A DNA stretch of 64,000 nucleotides from Terriglobia bacterium (GCA_021324185.1 JAJPJN010000144.1:18670-82669); one strand, 5' to 3'; counted from the first letter of the stretch, positions 54,201 to 63,556 are shown. Numbers and translations are program-made. Notes: a model not told the origin generated them from the letters alone.

Positions 54201-54313
54201 ACCGATACTACTGTGCGGCCCTGAAACTCTTGCGCGTGCACGAATCGCTGGGTAGAGAAAAACGCAAAGAGAAAAACGGAGCAGAGCGGCCAGATACTTG
54301 AGCGCGGTCTCAT
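51290..54313 (-). CDS. Omp85/BamA-like outer-membrane assembly protein
   Basis: 1007 aa from ATG 54311-54313, with a signal peptide (IWPLCSVFLFAFFSTQRFVHA). The N-terminal 600 residues contain about five or more POTRA-like repeats, each ending in ..GY/GF..V.V-type segments (SRGYPDVEVTFT, NGFRDVKVTSTVDTN, SEGFPTASFSYVQ). The barrel carries the Omp85 lock motif as GSVSMRGFGDN and ends with Phe (FFSIGQAF), the outer-membrane signature. It could be BamA proper or TamA. The link to tamB suggests TamA-type function, while the POTRA number favours BamA. Confidence 0.9.
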   Translation of the reverse strand: MRPRSSIWPLCSVFLFAFFSTQRFVHAQEFQGRTVVSVTYEPAVQPPDPRDLVVMQLVHPGQPLDEMQVAGTIDRLWASGLYDDIEVEAEPSGNGVAIRFITKARRFIGHVGAEGQIKNPPSRAVIISDSQLNLGAAFDEDTLAEAQKTIEQELHNNGLYDAQVSVATIEDPLTHQVTIRFLIVAGKRARYERPMINGDTKLSDETIIRATGWRIPLIHRWRQVTSALTDRGTEGIRKMYSKKNRLTASIDLKSLDYNVDTGRAKATFDINAGPLVQVKAVEAKVSKGKLRQFVPIYQEGSVDNDLLTEGAKNLHDYFQSRGYPDVEVTFTREPVNPKTDTEIINYYIAEGPRRKLVAVNIRGNNYFLPETLRERMFLRPASLLLRYGRYSETFRKKDEEAIADLYKANGFRDVKVTSTVDTNYKGKPEDIAVTFHIDEGKQWTVSSLHIEGDVQLDLNSLRPDLTSAVGQPYAEVNVATDRNLILNYYYSEGFPTASFSYVQSPGSEPNTMNLTYRIQEGRRQFVRKVVISGLYRTKPSLVLKRITLQEGEPISMTKVNAIAQQLSDLGIFASVNTALQDFSGTNRYKYVLYDFDEAARWTFNFGFGLEVSQFGHTTQSLAAAGGTKGVSPLISADINRLNMFGIGQTLSFQARYSTIEQRESINYTIPRFLGSLNRTLAFSILYDTTQDVQSFAVRREEGAVQVSQRFNRASTLMTRFVYRRDAPNTTLPALNTPAFTSAVRIGELSTSYVQDHRDNPADAHHGFWNTLDTGIAGGFFGSQRTFYRFLARNATYTSIGTKFVLARQTQIGGIIPFSIPKGLNTYDVIPLPERMFGGGSVSMRGFGDNQAGPRDIGTMSETPGTPTSTPTGFPIGGDALFFNNVELRFPLLFPNLTGVIFHDMGNIYSTFSDISLAYHQPNIQNFNYAVQAPGFGIRYKTPVGPVRVDFAYALNPSSYQGFNRNESIQQILSCTAGQIGNPAFPNCDASPQKLSRFQFFFSIGQAF

Positions 54314-54454
54314 CTGCCTGCGCGACCGCCGGCCAACCGAATCAGCAACTAAGGCATCTCGTTTACCCGCCACAATGTATCTGGTGGACGCCGGCACACT
54401 CCAGCCTGTTACATCTGTGTCGCTGCTGCGCGACCCTGTATCTATAGGTACAAC

Positions 54455-55372
54455 ATGCTGTGGTTGTGGCGCACTTTACCTGGTTTGCTAAAAATGTCAG
54501 CGTCGCGTTGGAGCAGCCATAACGCACCACGCCTCGGCGCGGCATTGGCCTACTACACGCTCCTGTCGATGGCGCCGCTTTCGATCCTGGTGGTCGGCAT
54601 CTGCAGCCTGATCTTTACTCGAAAAGCCGCTGAGGCGCAAATTCTCGACAGAGTGCGCGAAGTTGCAGGTTCATCGAGCGCGAACACCATCCAGATGCTA
54701 CTTCAGAATGCGCATCACCGGAACGGCAATATCGCTACTGTTATCGCTTTTATCACACTGTTGTTTGGCGCCTCGGGCGTTTTCGTAGAATTACGTGATT
54801 CGCTGAATACGATTTGGGAAGCGCCGCCGCCCACCATCTCGGGCTGGCGGTCGTTCGTCGCACAACGCCTGACGTCCTTCGTGATGGTGTTGGCGCTGTG
54901 CATTTTTTTGTTAGTCTCGCTGTTGCTGAGTGCCGGGGCGGCGGTTCTACAAAAATTCTTTAGCGATATGGTTCCTGTTCACGTCTCGATTCTGAGCCAG
55001 ACCGCAAACGCGCTTTTCACTTTACTGGCATTTTCGATTCTGTTCGGGCTGATTTTTAAATTCGTGCCAAACGTTCCCATCCGCTGGAGTGAGGTCGCCG
55101 TGGGTTCTATATTTACCGCTTTATTGTTCACGGGCGGCAAAGCGCTACTCGCTCTGTATTTCACCACGACGGCAGTGGGCTCCACATACGGCGCCGCGGG
55201 TTCGCTGGTCGCGCTGGTGGCTTGGGTTTATTACTCAGCGCAGATCTTCTTTTTTGGCGCGATATTTACCCGTGTCTATGCAGATCATTTTGGCTCGCCC
55301 ACGGCGAAGAAGGAGCGCAAAACTGTGCGAGCGGCTGTTGCACAAGAGCCATCATCGGCGGCTGGAGCATAG
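54455..55372 (+). CDS. YihY/BrkB family inner-membrane protein
   Basis: 305 aa with six membrane helices. The conserved start region (APRLGAALAYYTLLSMAPLSI) and the central LFGASGVFVELRDSLNTIWE are typical. The C-terminal helices show GAAGSLVALVAWVYYSAQIFFFGAIFTRVYADHF. Once misnamed RNase BN; its function is unclear, with transport or envelope roles suggested. Divergent from bamA with 141 bp between; no clear promoter boxes are seen there. Confidence 0.9.
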   Translation: MLWLWRTLPGLLKMSASRWSSHNAPRLGAALAYYTLLSMAPLSILVVGICSLIFTRKAAEAQILDRVREVAGSSSANTIQMLLQNAHHRNGNIATVIAFITLLFGASGVFVELRDSLNTIWEAPPPTISGWRSFVAQRLTSFVMVLALCIFLLVSLLLSAGAAVLQKFFSDMVPVHVSILSQTANALFTLLAFSILFGLIFKFVPNVPIRWSEVAVGSIFTALLFTGGKALLALYFTTTAVGSTYGAAGSLVALVAWVYYSAQIFFFGAIFTRVYADHFGSPTAKKERKTVRAAVAQEPSSAAGA

Positions 55373-55490
55373 TAGAAGTACTGGTACTGCGTGCGTCGCG
55401 TGCCGAATTGGTAACAGGCTGGGCGACATTTGCTCTACAGATGGGGAGCGTACTATGGTTATTACGTGGCGGTTCGGAGGTTTTGGACAT

Positions 55491-56387
55491 ATGTGCACAA
55501 AAAGCGGACAATACCTGCCAGTAGTAGCGGGAATTCTGGCGCTTTTCGCATTCAATATGGCAAGCGCCGATACATTAACTGGCGCGGGCGGCGGCTGGCA
55601 GCCGGCAAGTAGCTGGACGCAGTCCCAGTTGGTGGACGGCACACATGCCACTCCGGGGACGCCCTATTGGAACAATGCATCGGGCGATGGTTTCCAAGGT
55701 AATATCGGCTGGTGCCTTACGGGCGGGAGCGCCACTTGCACGATGCTGGGAAGCCCGAATGCGACCGCGGCATTTTTTGGAACCGGTGGCGGCGGATCAG
55801 TCCAGAGCATGTTTTTTACGAGCGCCGGCGCACCTCTGGCGCTGACGCTCGCCGGAATCCATACCGATGAGACAACCGCTGATTACTTCGATGTGTTCGG
55901 ATACTATCTGACCAATGCGAGCGGCACTCCGATTGGCGGTTCTCTGCATCCCATCTTTAGTACGCAGCCTGGAGGTCCTCAGAGCTCGGTGGGCTCAACG
56001 GCGCTACTCAGCCTAACCAGCGGTACGACGTACGGTTTCTACATCGAAAACGTAAAAGGCCGCGATAAAGGAATGGAAGCGGACTACTTTTTCTATATGG
56101 ACACTCCCTCCAATGTCGAATTGAGTCTGGGACCGGATAATTCACAGCATTTTGCGATATTTCAGGCTTCCTCGGGCTACATCATTGGTGACGAGGATGG
56201 CGTGGGTTGCACCAACAATCCCGCCTGTGTTCTGCCAACTCAATTCGATTTCAACAACATTATTGTGACTGCAAGCACGCCGGTTCCTGAACCGCGAACA
56301 GCGGCTCTTATTCTCCTCAGCCTGCCCCTGGCGGGCTGCCTCTTGCGGCGCCGGCGGTACACGCGCGGCGTTACACGCTCTCGTTAA
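55491..56387 (+). CDS. PEP-CTERM sorting-domain protein, paralogue 1
   Basis: 298 aa from ATG 55491 with a signal peptide (GQYLPVVAGILALFAFNMASA). GGAGG lies 10 nt upstream; an in-frame ATG at 55455 with its own GGGGAG site is an alternative. The body has the motif PYWNNASGDGFQGNIGWCL. It ends VPEPRTAALILLSLPLAGCL followed by LRRRRYTRG, the PEP-CTERM signal recognised by exosortase. Such proteins are exported and attached or released with extracellular polysaccharide. It is paralogous to the next gene. No exosortase is in the window. Confidence 0.88.
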   Translation: MCTKSGQYLPVVAGILALFAFNMASADTLTGAGGGWQPASSWTQSQLVDGTHATPGTPYWNNASGDGFQGNIGWCLTGGSATCTMLGSPNATAAFFGTGGGGSVQSMFFTSAGAPLALTLAGIHTDETTADYFDVFGYYLTNASGTPIGGSLHPIFSTQPGGPQSSVGSTALLSLTSGTTYGFYIENVKGRDKGMEADYFFYMDTPSNVELSLGPDNSQHFAIFQASSGYIIGDEDGVGCTNNPACVLPTQFDFNNIIVTASTPVPEPRTAALILLSLPLAGCLLRRRRYTRGVTRSR

Positions 56388-56417
56388 TTTTTGCGAACTT
56401 ATCTTCATCGGGAATTG

Positions 56418-57377
56418 ATGCTGACGAACTTGCGCCGGTCACTCCGGTTTGCGGTCTTTAGCTGTCACTGCGTGCTCTTTTTATTCGTTGCAGCTTTTAC
56501 TCCGGTGGCCACAGTAGCGAAAGGCGATACGCTCTACGGAGGCGTGCCAATCAATTGGGATCCGAATTCACTTTATCCTGGCTCATCCTATATTCCGGGC
56601 TTGTATTACTGGAACAACGATTCCGGTGATGGCGGGCAAGCAAATATCGGGTGGTGTCTGATCGGCGGCGGCCAATGCAACATGCAGAATCCACCCGGCC
56701 GCATTCCCTTTTATACGGCCGCGGGACCATCGGCGCCTGCGAGCTTATATTTTTCGAGCACGGGGCAGGGGCTCCGTCTTACACTCGATGCCGTAGTTAC
56801 TAACCAGAAGAACGGTGGTAGCGGCGAAGATTTTTTTGGTTACTATTCAACCGATGTGAGCGGAAATCACGTCGGGAGTCCGGTGATTCTGTTTAACTCG
56901 AATCAGCCACTCGGGTCCACCATGTTCCTGTCCACTTTCTCGGCGGGACAGAATTACGCGTTCTTCCTCGAAAACATTCAGGGCTACGGAACTGGCGCTC
57001 AACAGACCACATACAGCTTCTACATGAATTCGGCCGCAAACTCGAGCACAGGATCGATGCCTGCCGATAACATGCAGCACTTCGCCGCTTTTCAGAACGG
57101 AAGCACCTTCTACCTGGGCGCCGTGGATGGCGACGCCTGCGCGGGCACGTTTACGGTAAACAACAGCCCCTGTATTCCTGCTTCAGCGTTCGATTACAAC
57201 GACATGGTGGTTCAGATCTCACCGGACCCTGACCCTGAGCCCGAACCGGCTACCGCCGCGCTGTTCGCGCTGGGCGCGATTTGCGCTGGAATATACTGCG
57301 GCGCCGCGTTTCGAGGGCCGGCAATTAAGCGTCTTTTGGAGCGTGCCAGCGCGTTTTTTCGCTTCACAAATACGTGA
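56418..57377 (+). CDS. PEP-CTERM-like secreted protein, paralogue 2
   Basis: 319 aa from ATG 56418 with a signal peptide (CHCVLFLFVAAFTPVATVA). It shares the motif YYWNNDSGDGGQANIGWCLI with the preceding gene and has the same order of blocks: FFGYYSTDVSGN, then YAFFLENIQG, then MQHFAAFQNG. The end is PEPEPATAALFALGAICAG, a divergent PEP-CTERM signal followed by basic residues. It is 30 nt after paralogue 1 and its TGA overlaps the kdsB GTG. Function unknown. Confidence 0.82.
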   Translation: MLTNLRRSLRFAVFSCHCVLFLFVAAFTPVATVAKGDTLYGGVPINWDPNSLYPGSSYIPGLYYWNNDSGDGGQANIGWCLIGGGQCNMQNPPGRIPFYTAAGPSAPASLYFSSTGQGLRLTLDAVVTNQKNGGSGEDFFGYYSTDVSGNHVGSPVILFNSNQPLGSTMFLSTFSAGQNYAFFLENIQGYGTGAQQTTYSFYMNSAANSSTGSMPADNMQHFAAFQNGSTFYLGAVDGDACAGTFTVNNSPCIPASAFDYNDMVVQISPDPDPEPEPATAALFALGAICAGIYCGAAFRGPAIKRLLERASAFFRFTNT

Positions 57378-58147
57378 TACACTCAGTTGTGCGAACGCGG
57401 ATTTTGGGTATTATTCCCGCCCGTTTTGCCTCCTCCCGATTCCCAGGAAAAGCTCTCGCCTGCATCGCCGGAAAGCCGATGGTGCAGCATGTTTACGAGC
57501 GCGCACAGCTCTCGCGCTATCTCACCGACGTTCTGGTTGCCACCGATGACGAGCGGATCGCAAACGCCGTTCGCGCCTTCGGCGGACGCGTTCGCATGAC
57601 GCGGGCGGATCACCCTTCCGGCACCGACCGGCTGGCCGAGGTAGCGTATTCTGAACCGGCTTCCATTTACGTCAATATTCAAGGCGACGAGCCTTTGATC
57701 GATCCGGAAGCCATCGATGCCGCCATACTCGCCGTCCATGCAGACGAAGAAATATCGATGGGAACGCTGAAGAAGCAGATCATCGATCCTTCCGATATTC
57801 TCAATACCAACGTGGTGAAAGTGGTTACGAACCTCGCCGGCGATGCCATCTACTTTTCGCGCTGTCCGATTCCATATGAGCGCGATGGCCGCAGCACTGT
57901 ACCGCTATATTTCAAACACGTGGGCCTGTATGTGTATCGAGCCGATCTGCTGCGCAGATATCCGGATCTGCCCGTAGGCCCGCTGGAACAGGCTGAGCGC
58001 TTAGAGCAGTTGCGCGCGATTGAAAACGGATTCCGCATTCGTGTTGTCGAGACCGAGTATGAATCTCTGGGAATCGACACGCCGGAGGACTTAGAACGGC
58101 TGAGCCGTTTTTTCTCTATATCGGCGGGAGCATTCCGATATTCGTGA
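57374..58147 (+). CDS. kdsB: 3-deoxy-manno-octulosonate cytidylyltransferase
   Basis: Activates Kdo with CTP to CMP-Kdo for lipid A core synthesis, 257 aa. The start GTG at 57374 overlaps the previous stop (GTGA); GTG 57389 is also possible. Motifs are GIIPARFASSRFPGKALA, LVATDDERIANAVRAFG, HPSGTDRLAEVA, INIQGDEP-type VNIQGDEPLIDPE and the closing EQLRAIENGFRIRVVETE. It is followed by pyrG, which supplies CTP, and by kdsA, which makes the Kdo precursor, so the run is a Kdo activation operon. Confidence 0.95.
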   Translation: MIHSVVRTRILGIIPARFASSRFPGKALACIAGKPMVQHVYERAQLSRYLTDVLVATDDERIANAVRAFGGRVRMTRADHPSGTDRLAEVAYSEPASIYVNIQGDEPLIDPEAIDAAILAVHADEEISMGTLKKQIIDPSDILNTNVVKVVTNLAGDAIYFSRCPIPYERDGRSTVPLYFKHVGLYVYRADLLRRYPDLPVGPLEQAERLEQLRAIENGFRIRVVETEYESLGIDTPEDLERLSRFFSISAGAFRYS

Positions 58148-58176
58148 CAGAACGGAGGGGCAGCCGGCAATAACTG

Positions 58177-59826
58177 ATGCCTAAGTACATATTCGTGACA
58201 GGTGGAGTCGTTTCATCCTTGGGAAAAGGAATCGCCGGCGCCTCCATCGGATGTCTTCTCGAGAGCCGCGGGCTGCGTGTCACGCTGCAGAAATTCGACC
58301 CGTACCTGAACATCGATCCCGGAACGATGAGCCCGTTCCAGCATGGCGAAGTCTTCGTCACGGATGATGGCGCCGAAACCGATCTCGATCTGGGTCATTA
58401 TGAGCGCTTCACGCACGCGCCTTTGACGCAAAGCAATAATCTGACATCGGGCCGCATTTACGAGAACATCATCACGCGCGAGCGTCGCGGCGATTATCTG
58501 GGCAAAACCGTTCAGGTGATTCCGCACGTTACAAACGAGATCAAGGCTGCCTGCCGCAAAGTGGCCGCGGATATGGATGTTGCGATTGTCGAAATCGGTG
58601 GAACGGTCGGCGATATCGAATCACTGCCTTTTATTGAAGCCATTCGCCAGATGCGTCATGAAGAGGGCCGCGAAAATACGCTGTTTGTCCATCTGACGCT
58701 GGTGCCCTGGATCGCTGCCGCTCAGGAACTCAAGACCAAGCCCACCCAGCACAGTGTCAAAGAGCTGCGGGCTATCGGTATCCAGCCGGATATCCTGCTC
58801 TGCCGCTCGGAGCGTGCGCTGCCCGAAGACGTGAAGGAAAAGATCGCTCTGTTCTGCGATGTCGACGTGAAGAGCGTCGTAACGGCGCGGGACGTGCGCT
58901 CGGTTTACGAAATTCCTCTGCTGTTTGCCGAGCAGGGGGTGGATGAGAGCATCCTGCGGCTGCTACATATCGAAGCGGGCCCCCGCAATCTATCGCGCTG
59001 GGTCGAGATGCTCGACCGCCTGCAAAATCCGGTGCGCGAAGTGAGCATCGGCCTGGTCGGCAAGTATGTCGAATACGAAGATTCCTATAAGAGCCTCAAG
59101 GAAGCTCTGCTGCATGCGGGCATTGCGCATCAGGCGCGCGTCAAAATCGAGTGGATTGAAGCCGAGCAGATGGAGTGGCCCGAATGCTCGCAGTATCTGC
59201 GCCATTTCGACGGCATTCTGGTACCGGGAGGCTTTGGGAAACGTGGTATTCAAGGGATGCTGCACGCCATTCGCTGCGCGCGTGAAGAAAAGATTCCCTA
59301 CTTTGGAATCTGCCTGGGTATGCAAACCATGGTGATCGAATTCGCGCGCAATGTTTGCGGGCTCGCCGGCGCGGATTCGACCGAATTCAATCCCGCCACT
59401 CCACACCGTGTCATCTTCAAGCTGCGCGAATTGAAAGGCGTAGATGAGCTGGGCGGCACGATGCGCCTGGGTGCCTACCCTTGCCATCTCGCCTCCGGCA
59501 GTTTTGCCGAGCGAGCCTACGGAACCACTGATATCAGCGAGCGCCATCGCCATCGTTACGAGTTCAATCGTGAATACGAGGACATTCTGACCCGGCACGG
59601 CATGCGAATTACCGGCACAACGCCGGACCGCGTTTACGTGGAGATCTGCGAAGTTCCGGACCATCCCTGGTATCTGGGCTGCCAGTTTCATCCGGAATTC
59701 AAGTCGAAGCCGCTCGAGCCGCACCCACTATTCACCGCGTTTCTGGCAGCGGCGCTGAAGCACAAGGAAGAAAAATCGCGCGCCCTGGAGCAGAGTCAAA
59801 CGCCCGATTTCGCGCACGCTCGATGA
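58177..59826 (+). CDS. pyrG: CTP synthase
   Basis: 549 aa glutamine-dependent enzyme UTP to CTP. The synthase domain starts [20 protein letters not shown] with the P-loop and [20 protein letters not shown]. The glutaminase domain (about 300-540) has the nucleophile in YFGICLGMQ and the C-terminal His/Glu in [11 protein letters not shown]. Length is normal. Its stop overlaps the kdsA start (ATGA, 59823-59826). The linkage to Kdo genes is common among diderms. Confidence 0.98.
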   Translation: MPKYIFVTGGVVSSLGKGIAGASIGCLLESRGLRVTLQKFDPYLNIDPGTMSPFQHGEVFVTDDGAETDLDLGHYERFTHAPLTQSNNLTSGRIYENIITRERRGDYLGKTVQVIPHVTNEIKAACRKVAADMDVAIVEIGGTVGDIESLPFIEAIRQMRHEEGRENTLFVHLTLVPWIAAAQELKTKPTQHSVKELRAIGIQPDILLCRSERALPEDVKEKIALFCDVDVKSVVTARDVRSVYEIPLLFAEQGVDESILRLLHIEAGPRNLSRWVEMLDRLQNPVREVSIGLVGKYVEYEDSYKSLKEALLHAGIAHQARVKIEWIEAEQMEWPECSQYLRHFDGILVPGGFGKRGIQGMLHAIRCAREEKIPYFGICLGMQTMVIEFARNVCGLAGADSTEFNPATPHRVIFKLRELKGVDELGGTMRLGAYPCHLASGSFAERAYGTTDISERHRHRYEFNREYEDILTRHGMRITGTTPDRVYVEICEVPDHPWYLGCQFHPEFKSKPLEPHPLFTAFLAAALKHKEEKSRALEQSQTPDFAHAR

Positions 59827-60665
59827 GCAGGCGCATATCGGTTGGCTGCGCCGGTTCTGACTCCATTCCGTTTGCCAACGATGCTCCTCTTTCACTAATC
59901 GCCGGGCCATGCGTTATCGAAAGCGAAGAGCATGTGCTTTCGCTGGCGCAGGAAATCCGCCAGATCGCCGGTCCGTACGTCTTCAAAGCTTCGTTCGATA
60001 AAGCAAACCGGAGCAGCATTTCGTCATATCGCGGCCCGGGATTGAGCGAAGGCGTTCGCATTTTGAAGAAAGTAAGGGGGCTTGGGATTCCCGTCCTAAC
60101 CGACATCCACGAACCCGCGCAGGCCGATGGGGCCGCCGAAGCAGCCGACATTCTGCAGATTCCCGCGTTTCTGTGCCGCCAAACCGATCTGCTGGTTGCG
60201 GCGGGGAGAACCGGGCGCGCCGTGAATATAAAAAAAGGCCAGTTTGTCGCGCCGCACGACATCGCCAACGCCGCCGAAAAAGTGGCCAGTACTGGCAACG
60301 ACAACATACTACTGACCGAGCGCGGCTCTTGCTTTGGCTACAACAATCTTGTCGTCGATATGCGTAGCCTCCTCATCATGGCCGAAACAGGCTACCCGGT
60401 TATTTTCGATGCGACCCATAGCGTGCAACTGCCCGGCGCATCCGGCAAATCGTCCGGAGGCCAGCCGCAATTTATTGAACCGCTGGCCCGCGCAGCCACT
60501 GCGGCCGGCATCGCAGGCGTCTTCGTAGAGGTACACGAAAATCCGGCACAAGCCTTATCGGATGGGCCGAATGCATTGCGGCTCCATCTGCTTGCGGGAT
60601 TCCTCGAGCGGCTGCGCAAAATCGACAGCATCATTAAAACGTCGACCGCGATCAGCCCGGATTAG
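59823..60665 (+). CDS. kdsA: 3-deoxy-8-phosphooctulonate synthase
   Basis: 280 aa. Condenses PEP with arabinose-5-phosphate to Kdo-8-phosphate. Family motifs are [92 protein letters not shown] and [12 protein letters not shown]. The Asn versus Cys metal-site position was not resolved here. It is last in the kdsB-pyrG-kdsA run and convergent with the kinase gene, overlapping it by 4 nt at the stop codons. Confidence 0.97.
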   Translation: MSRRISVGCAGSDSIPFANDAPLSLIAGPCVIESEEHVLSLAQEIRQIAGPYVFKASFDKANRSSISSYRGPGLSEGVRILKKVRGLGIPVLTDIHEPAQADGAAEAADILQIPAFLCRQTDLLVAAGRTGRAVNIKKGQFVAPHDIANAAEKVASTGNDNILLTERGSCFGYNNLVVDMRSLLIMAETGYPVIFDATHSVQLPGASGKSSGGQPQFIEPLARAATAAGIAGVFVEVHENPAQALSDGPNALRLHLLAGFLERLRKIDSIIKTSTAISPD

Positions 60666-63556
60666 CTCGCCGCCCCCAGACTTAACGTCTCCGCATCATC
60701 AGTCCCGGAAAAGACCGGCGTGGTCAAAACTTCCGATCGAATGGCAGCGTCGAGCCTGCTGCCGAATTGCTCAATGCTTCGAATGCGAACATCCGCGGAT
60801 TCCGCCAGCGCCGAACGAAAAATCGCCGGCAAAGTACTTCCGGGATTGACAACTCTTGCGAGCGCTCGTTCTATCCAATCATTCGTCGCACCAGCTCGCG
60901 GCGGCGAAAGCCGCGACAATGTTTCGAGCGTCATTACCGCCGCAGAGTAGACATCCGCCGCCGCGCCCACTTTTCCGCCAGACCGCTGTTCCGGCGACAT
61001 ATACGCGCGCGTACCGACGACCGCGCCGGTAACTGAGAGCTGTACGGTATCTTTTTCGGATCCCGAGTGCAGCTTCGCCAGCCCAAAATCGAGCACCATC
61101 GCGGCCTCGACTTCGCGGGCGCCTGAGATCATGACGTTCTCCGGTTTGAGATCGCGATGGACCACTCCCGATTGATGTGCGGCCGCGACTCCGGCGCACA
61201 GACCTTCCACCCAATTCACCACGCGTTCCGGCGGCAGCGTGGCATTGATTCGCAAATGCTGCCGCCACGACGCCCCACTGACAAAATCCATCACCAGGAA
61301 AGCGCCGCCAGCAGGGAGCTGGCCGAAATCGTGCACGCCCACAATGTTCCGATGACGCAGCGAGGCCACCGCCTGCGCTTCGCGTTTGAAGCGAAGCAGT
61401 GCTTCGCGATTTCCGAACAACTCGCCGAGCAAAATTTTTAGCGCTACGATTTTCTCCAGCCGCAGGTCCAACGTCTGATAAACAATGCCCATGCCACCGG
61501 CCCCGATCCGCCGGTCAAGCCTGTACCGGCCGACGACAACGCGCTCCACGGGAACCGTTAATTCGAGCGGCGTTCCATCGATGGCACACTCCTTGGTTGA
61601 CGCATCGTAGCAGGATCCGCAAACGTGACACTCACTCAAAAGATGGAAGTTCTCGCGGTCTAAGCGGCTCAGAACGGCGATGCGCTGCCTGCTTTCCTGA
61701 TCGATATTGCGCTTCAAACGCAGCACTTCACAGGCCATGACGACTTGCGCCGCCATCGCTTGCAGAAGCTCCCGCTCCTTGCGAGTGAATGGCTGCTCCG
61801 ATTTCTTAGGGCCGACCAGCATTGCTCCCAGATTCTGCCCGTCGCTCCCAAGCAGCGGTACAAGCAGCAGATCCTCTTCAGGATGCGCGGGCTCGGCGAA
61901 ATCCGAATCCACTCCCGTCACCGTGATAACGGAATTTCCGGCGAGCAGAGCAGCGTGGTTATTCTCAAGCTGCGCACACAATTTCTGGGCGTTCCGACCC
62001 GGCGTCGAGAATGCCGCGCGTAAACGCCCGTGCGCTCCGGAGCGAAGGAAGATGTGCACGCCGTTTACGGGCAGAGCGAACTCCACCTGCTGGGCAACCG
62101 CGGCAGCCACTTCTTCTTCCGTGGTTGCGGACTTGATCGATTCGGCTAGGGCAACCCAAGCCTCTTCTTCCTGCAGCGCGACACGGAAAAACCGCCGGTC
62201 CAACCATCTGCTTAATTGGCGCCGGTAGCGCAGGCTGAAGGCTGCGGTTCCCATCACCAGCAGATAAAAACTCCACGAGCTTCTGAAGACCAGGTTGTAG
62301 ACGCTCTCGTTCGGATTGCGAAAGATGTGGATGAGGACAATAAGACCCGGCGCAAAAACAATCAGTCGCAATACATTCCTGGCTAACAGGTACTGCAAGC
62401 CGCGGCGAATAACCAGGCGTATGCCCAGCAACCGGTGCTTTACGACCGCGTAGGTCAACGTGATAGGAATCGCGCCGACACTCATCGTTGTCGCTGCGTC
62501 CGCATATTCGCTTGCGCGTTGGAGCATGGCGCCCCCGGTTACGTTCCAGACCAGTTCGAGTAACCGCAGAGTCAGCAGCGATGCCGCCGCGACTCCAAAA
62601 GATACTGCCGCCCATCGAATTCTGCGCCGCGAATCGCGATCTGCCAGCAAGCGGTAATTGCGGATCAGCACGTAACAAACGGCCACACAAATACAGCCAT
62701 CGAAAATATTCCACGGAACTGCCGCCCATGAATCGGCCGCGATCAGAGATCCCATGGAACTCGCCAGCGGAATTTCACGAAGCCGGATAATCTCCGCGAA
62801 AACAGGGAAATTGGCTGCCAGCCAAAATATCCCCGCCGCTACATAAAAGCAGCGGCGCAGTATCCGGATAGTTAACGTTTCCCGCACCGGATGCGGAAAG
62901 CGCGAGAGGAAATCCCAGCCCAGCACCATGTACCAGGGCCGGGTAATTTTCATCAGAACCAACCCCAGCCAAATCGTTGCCGTGTTCCAACCCGGATACA
63001 CACGGAAAATGGGAGCAATCATGGCGATGCCGGCCAGAAGAAAGGCAGCGCTGCCCAAGCGCGCGGTTAAATTTCCCGGGCCGCCAATTCTCATCCATAG
63101 CCCCGCCAGGAACAGCAGCCACGCGATGATAATCGTGGCGACTACATCCAGAAAAGCAATAGAAGAGTCCCGCTCCATGCGCAGGTGAAGCGGGATTTCG
63201 CGATGACTGCGCTCGACGATGAGCGTGTATGAATCGCCGGGCCGTAACGGTGCTAGCGGCAGCCAGGGACCAGCCCAACCCAGGCGCTGCCCGTCAATGC
63301 TGACCAGTTGATCCCCAACACGCAACACGGAATTTGCCTGCTGAGAGTCTTCGCGGCTTACAACCCAGGCGCCGCTTTCGAGCCGGCATTTCCAGCCGCT
63401 GGTGGGCACGTCACCGCCCCTGATGGCAACCGAACTAACGGCAAGTGCAAATGCCAGCAGCTCGACAACAATAATTGCTACGGTGGCGATCCAGGCTGAA
63501 AATGGTTTGACGTCCGCCGCGACTTCTCGCAATTCGGACTGGCTACCCACTCCCAT
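60662..63556 (-). CDS. Membrane serine/threonine protein kinase with PDZ-like, GAF and Cys-cluster domains
   Basis: 964 aa. A membrane helix (23-45) is followed by a periplasmic PDZ-like segment (50-130, VLRVGDQLVSIDGQRLGWAG). About eight or nine more helices follow (135-450), then a GAF-like domain (460-615), the Cys cluster CHVCGSCYDASTKEC (643-657) and a C-terminal Hanks-type kinase (676-930). Kinase motifs are GAGGMGIVYQT, VALKIL, VVHRDLKPENVMI, DFGLAKL and GTRAYMSPEQ, all intact. Most bacterial kinases place the catalytic domain at the N-terminus, so this order is unusual. Signal and substrate are unknown. It overlaps the upstream gene by 79 nt. Confidence 0.88.
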   Translation of the reverse strand: MGVGSQSELREVAADVKPFSAWIATVAIIVVELLAFALAVSSVAIRGGDVPTSGWKCRLESGAWVVSREDSQQANSVLRVGDQLVSIDGQRLGWAGPWLPLAPLRPGDSYTLIVERSHREIPLHLRMERDSSIAFLDVVATIIIAWLLFLAGLWMRIGGPGNLTARLGSAAFLLAGIAMIAPIFRVYPGWNTATIWLGLVLMKITRPWYMVLGWDFLSRFPHPVRETLTIRILRRCFYVAAGIFWLAANFPVFAEIIRLREIPLASSMGSLIAADSWAAVPWNIFDGCICVAVCYVLIRNYRLLADRDSRRRIRWAAVSFGVAAASLLTLRLLELVWNVTGGAMLQRASEYADAATTMSVGAIPITLTYAVVKHRLLGIRLVIRRGLQYLLARNVLRLIVFAPGLIVLIHIFRNPNESVYNLVFRSSWSFYLLVMGTAAFSLRYRRQLSRWLDRRFFRVALQEEEAWVALAESIKSATTEEEVAAAVAQQVEFALPVNGVHIFLRSGAHGRLRAAFSTPGRNAQKLCAQLENNHAALLAGNSVITVTGVDSDFAEPAHPEEDLLLVPLLGSDGQNLGAMLVGPKKSEQPFTRKERELLQAMAAQVVMACEVLRLKRNIDQESRQRIAVLSRLDRENFHLLSECHVCGSCYDASTKECAIDGTPLELTVPVERVVVGRYRLDRRIGAGGMGIVYQTLDLRLEKIVALKILLGELFGNREALLRFKREAQAVASLRHRNIVGVHDFGQLPAGGAFLVMDFVSGASWRQHLRINATLPPERVVNWVEGLCAGVAAAHQSGVVHRDLKPENVMISGAREVEAAMVLDFGLAKLHSGSEKDTVQLSVTGAVVGTRAYMSPEQRSGGKVGAAADVYSAAVMTLETLSRLSPPRAGATNDWIERALARVVNPGSTLPAIFRSALAESADVRIRSIEQFGSRLDAAIRSEVLTTPVFSGTDDAETLSLGAAS

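Noticed and set aside
54314..54397. 28-residue extension of the BamA-like protein.
   Set aside because: A proper signal peptide begins at ATG 54313; the extension is basic and polar.
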